Shown piece by piece: positions 32,977 to 33,855 of a stretch of DNA of 33,855 nucleotides (positions are counted from its first letter, which is position 1; each line of letters starts with the position of its first letter). Both the position numbers and the translations under genes were made by a program. The stretch is taken from assembly GCA_040878185.1 (NCBI GenBank), contig JBBDMS010000017.1:1-33855 (forward strand), read 5' to 3'. This DNA comes from JAWXBK01 sp040878185. Its GTDB lineage: Bacteria > Pseudomonadota > Alphaproteobacteria > Dongiales > Dongiaceae. The notes below the pieces were generated by a model that had not been told where the DNA came from, did no database searches, and saw only the letters and a list, made by a program, of their open reading frames with translations.

Positions 32977-33693
32977 CTATCGGCCTCGGAGCGCCTCGAT
33001 CGCCTGCGCCTTTACGATGGCCGTCAGCCGCGGATCGGGGCCGAGCGGCCCGGCATAGACCGCTGCCGGATCGGCCGCGAAGGGGGCGGCCGCGTCGCCC
33101 GCCCCATGGGGACCCGCATCGGCGAAGAGGCCGATTCCCACGGCATGCGCGGTCCGCCGGCCGGCAAGCAGATCGGCGATCGCCGGCGGCTCGTCGAGGA
33201 AACCCGCTTCGACCGCCGCAAAGCACCCGGCCGCTGCGATCGCCCGCGCATGATCGCGCGCCGCTTCCCCCGATTTCGGGTCGCGGGTGGTACCGTGGGC
33301 GACCAAAAGCAGCAGCGCGTCGTCGGCCCGCCAGCCGCGCCGGGCGAGCGCCTCCCCGGCCAGCGCAGCGGCCAGCACGGCGATGTCGGCATGGGTGCCG
33401 ACGGGGGCCGCCACCCGTACATCGTCGCGCCGTCGGGCCATGGCCAGCCGTTCGGGCAGCACGACCTGGAATGCCCGCCCCGCCGCCATCAGAAACGGTA
33501 CCAGCACGATCCGCGCCGCCTCCGTCGCATCGACGGTCTCTGCGAGCGCAGGCGATCCATCGAGGCAGGCCGCCGCCACCTCCGCAAAGCCGGCTGCGCG
33601 CAAACGCTGGGCATGGTCCGCGGCCGCCCCCGGCCCGCCGGCGATGCCGTGCGAGCAAAGCACCAGCGCCACATCCTCGAACGGCCCTGCCAT
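32977..33693 (-). CDS. CbiX-type sirohydrochlorin chelatase family protein
   Basis: A 238-residue protein built of two CbiX-like halves. The first has VALVLCSHGIAGG (His15) and VLVPFLMAAGRAF; the second has LLLVAHGTTRDPKSG and VEAGFLDEPPAIADLLAG. Proteins of this family insert cobalt (CbiX) or iron (SirB) into sirohydrochlorin in cobalamin or siroheme synthesis. No other tetrapyrrole gene is in the window. QueG and the MttB-family protein use cobalamin-type cofactors, but that is only a loose link. The ATG at 33693 fits the family's N-terminus. Confidence 0.83.
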   Translation of the reverse strand: MAGPFEDVALVLCSHGIAGGPGAAADHAQRLRAAGFAEVAAACLDGSPALAETVDATEAARIVLVPFLMAAGRAFQVVLPERLAMARRRDDVRVAAPVGTHADIAVLAAALAGEALARRGWRADDALLLLVAHGTTRDPKSGEAARDHARAIAAAGCFAAVEAGFLDEPPAIADLLAGRRTAHAVGIGLFADAGPHGAGDAAAPFAADPAAVYAGPLGPDPRLTAIVKAQAIEALRGR

Positions 33694-33804
33694 CGGTCAA
33701 TCGTCCGGCTGCCTTGTGTCTCGCCTATGTAGCGCTTTGCAACCGGCGACAAAACGGGCGAAATACGCGCGCGGCGGGCCGAACGACGATTCGACGAGGG
33801 GCGG

Positions 33805-33855
33805 ATGGCAGAGCGGAAGCGTTACGACTACATCGTCGTGGGGGCCGGAACGGCC
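33805..33855 (+). CDS. GMC-type FAD oxidoreductase, N-terminal fragment (runs off window)
   Basis: Only 17 codons are present, beginning MAERKRYDYIVVGAGTA. The YDYIVVGAGTA dinucleotide-binding start is typical of GMC oxidoreductases such as choline or alcohol dehydrogenases. GAGGG lies four bases before the ATG. Other flavoproteins begin similarly, so the family is likely but not certain. Confidence 0.7.
   Translation, partial: MAERKRYDYIVVGAGTA

Overview
The window looks like chromosome from an alphaproteobacterium. It is GC-rich with strong third-position GC bias (hand count 43/60 G+C at 12061-12120), densely packed, and its genes belong to families common in Rhodospirillales and Hyphomicrobiales. 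It also carries palindromic intergenic repeats of a type often seen in Alphaproteobacteria. The genus cannot be told from the sequence. I see no phage, insertion sequence, CRISPR array, tRNA or rRNA gene, and no stretch over 300 bases without a gene.

Layout. 1-2714: 3' part of an MttB-family corrinoid methyltransferase, then choline sulfatase (betC). 2726-6227: a small secreted protein, then a coupled DUF1989 / ornithine-cyclodeaminase-like pair with a convergent MFS transporter. 6342-9674: amidase, DUF983 membrane protein, and a second sulfatase of lower GC. 9689-13266: methyltransferase and glucokinase (overlapping stop/start), divergent from glucose-6-phosphate isomerase. 13394-16551: agmatinase-type ureohydrolase and a CocE/NonD serine hydrolase. 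16755-21387: late queuosine genes queA-tgt-queF-queG, divergent from the YhhQ-type queuosine-precursor transporter. 21362-24989: probable operon of amidase, Met/Cys gamma-family PLP enzyme and LuxR-type regulator. 25109-26339: P-loop NTPase and a DUF4019-like secreted protein. 26365-29654: tightly spaced operon of dimethylformamidase-like small and large subunits plus a solo tRNA-editing (B3/B4) domain protein. 29826-30761: divergent ATP-grasp-like protein. 30768-32855: two tandem 2-aminoethylphosphonate-type periplasmic binding proteins. 32977-33693: CbiX-like chelatase. 33805-end: first codons of a GMC-type flavin oxidoreductase.

How the genes fit together. Most of the non-housekeeping genes handle small organic nitrogen, sulfur or phosphorus compounds: choline sulfate, methylated amines, amidines/guanidino compounds, amides, sulfur amino acids, formamides and phosphonates. 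This reads as scavenging metabolism by a heterotroph of soil, sediment or sea. The queuosine block is a self-contained unit for precursor uptake and the last steps of tRNA modification; early queuosine genes are not in the window. The least explained part is 26365-32855, where a formamidase-like pair is tightly linked to a solo editing domain and lies back to back with an orphan ATP-grasp protein. If the window holds an undescribed system, I would look there first, then at the DUF1989/OCD pair at 3410-5022.
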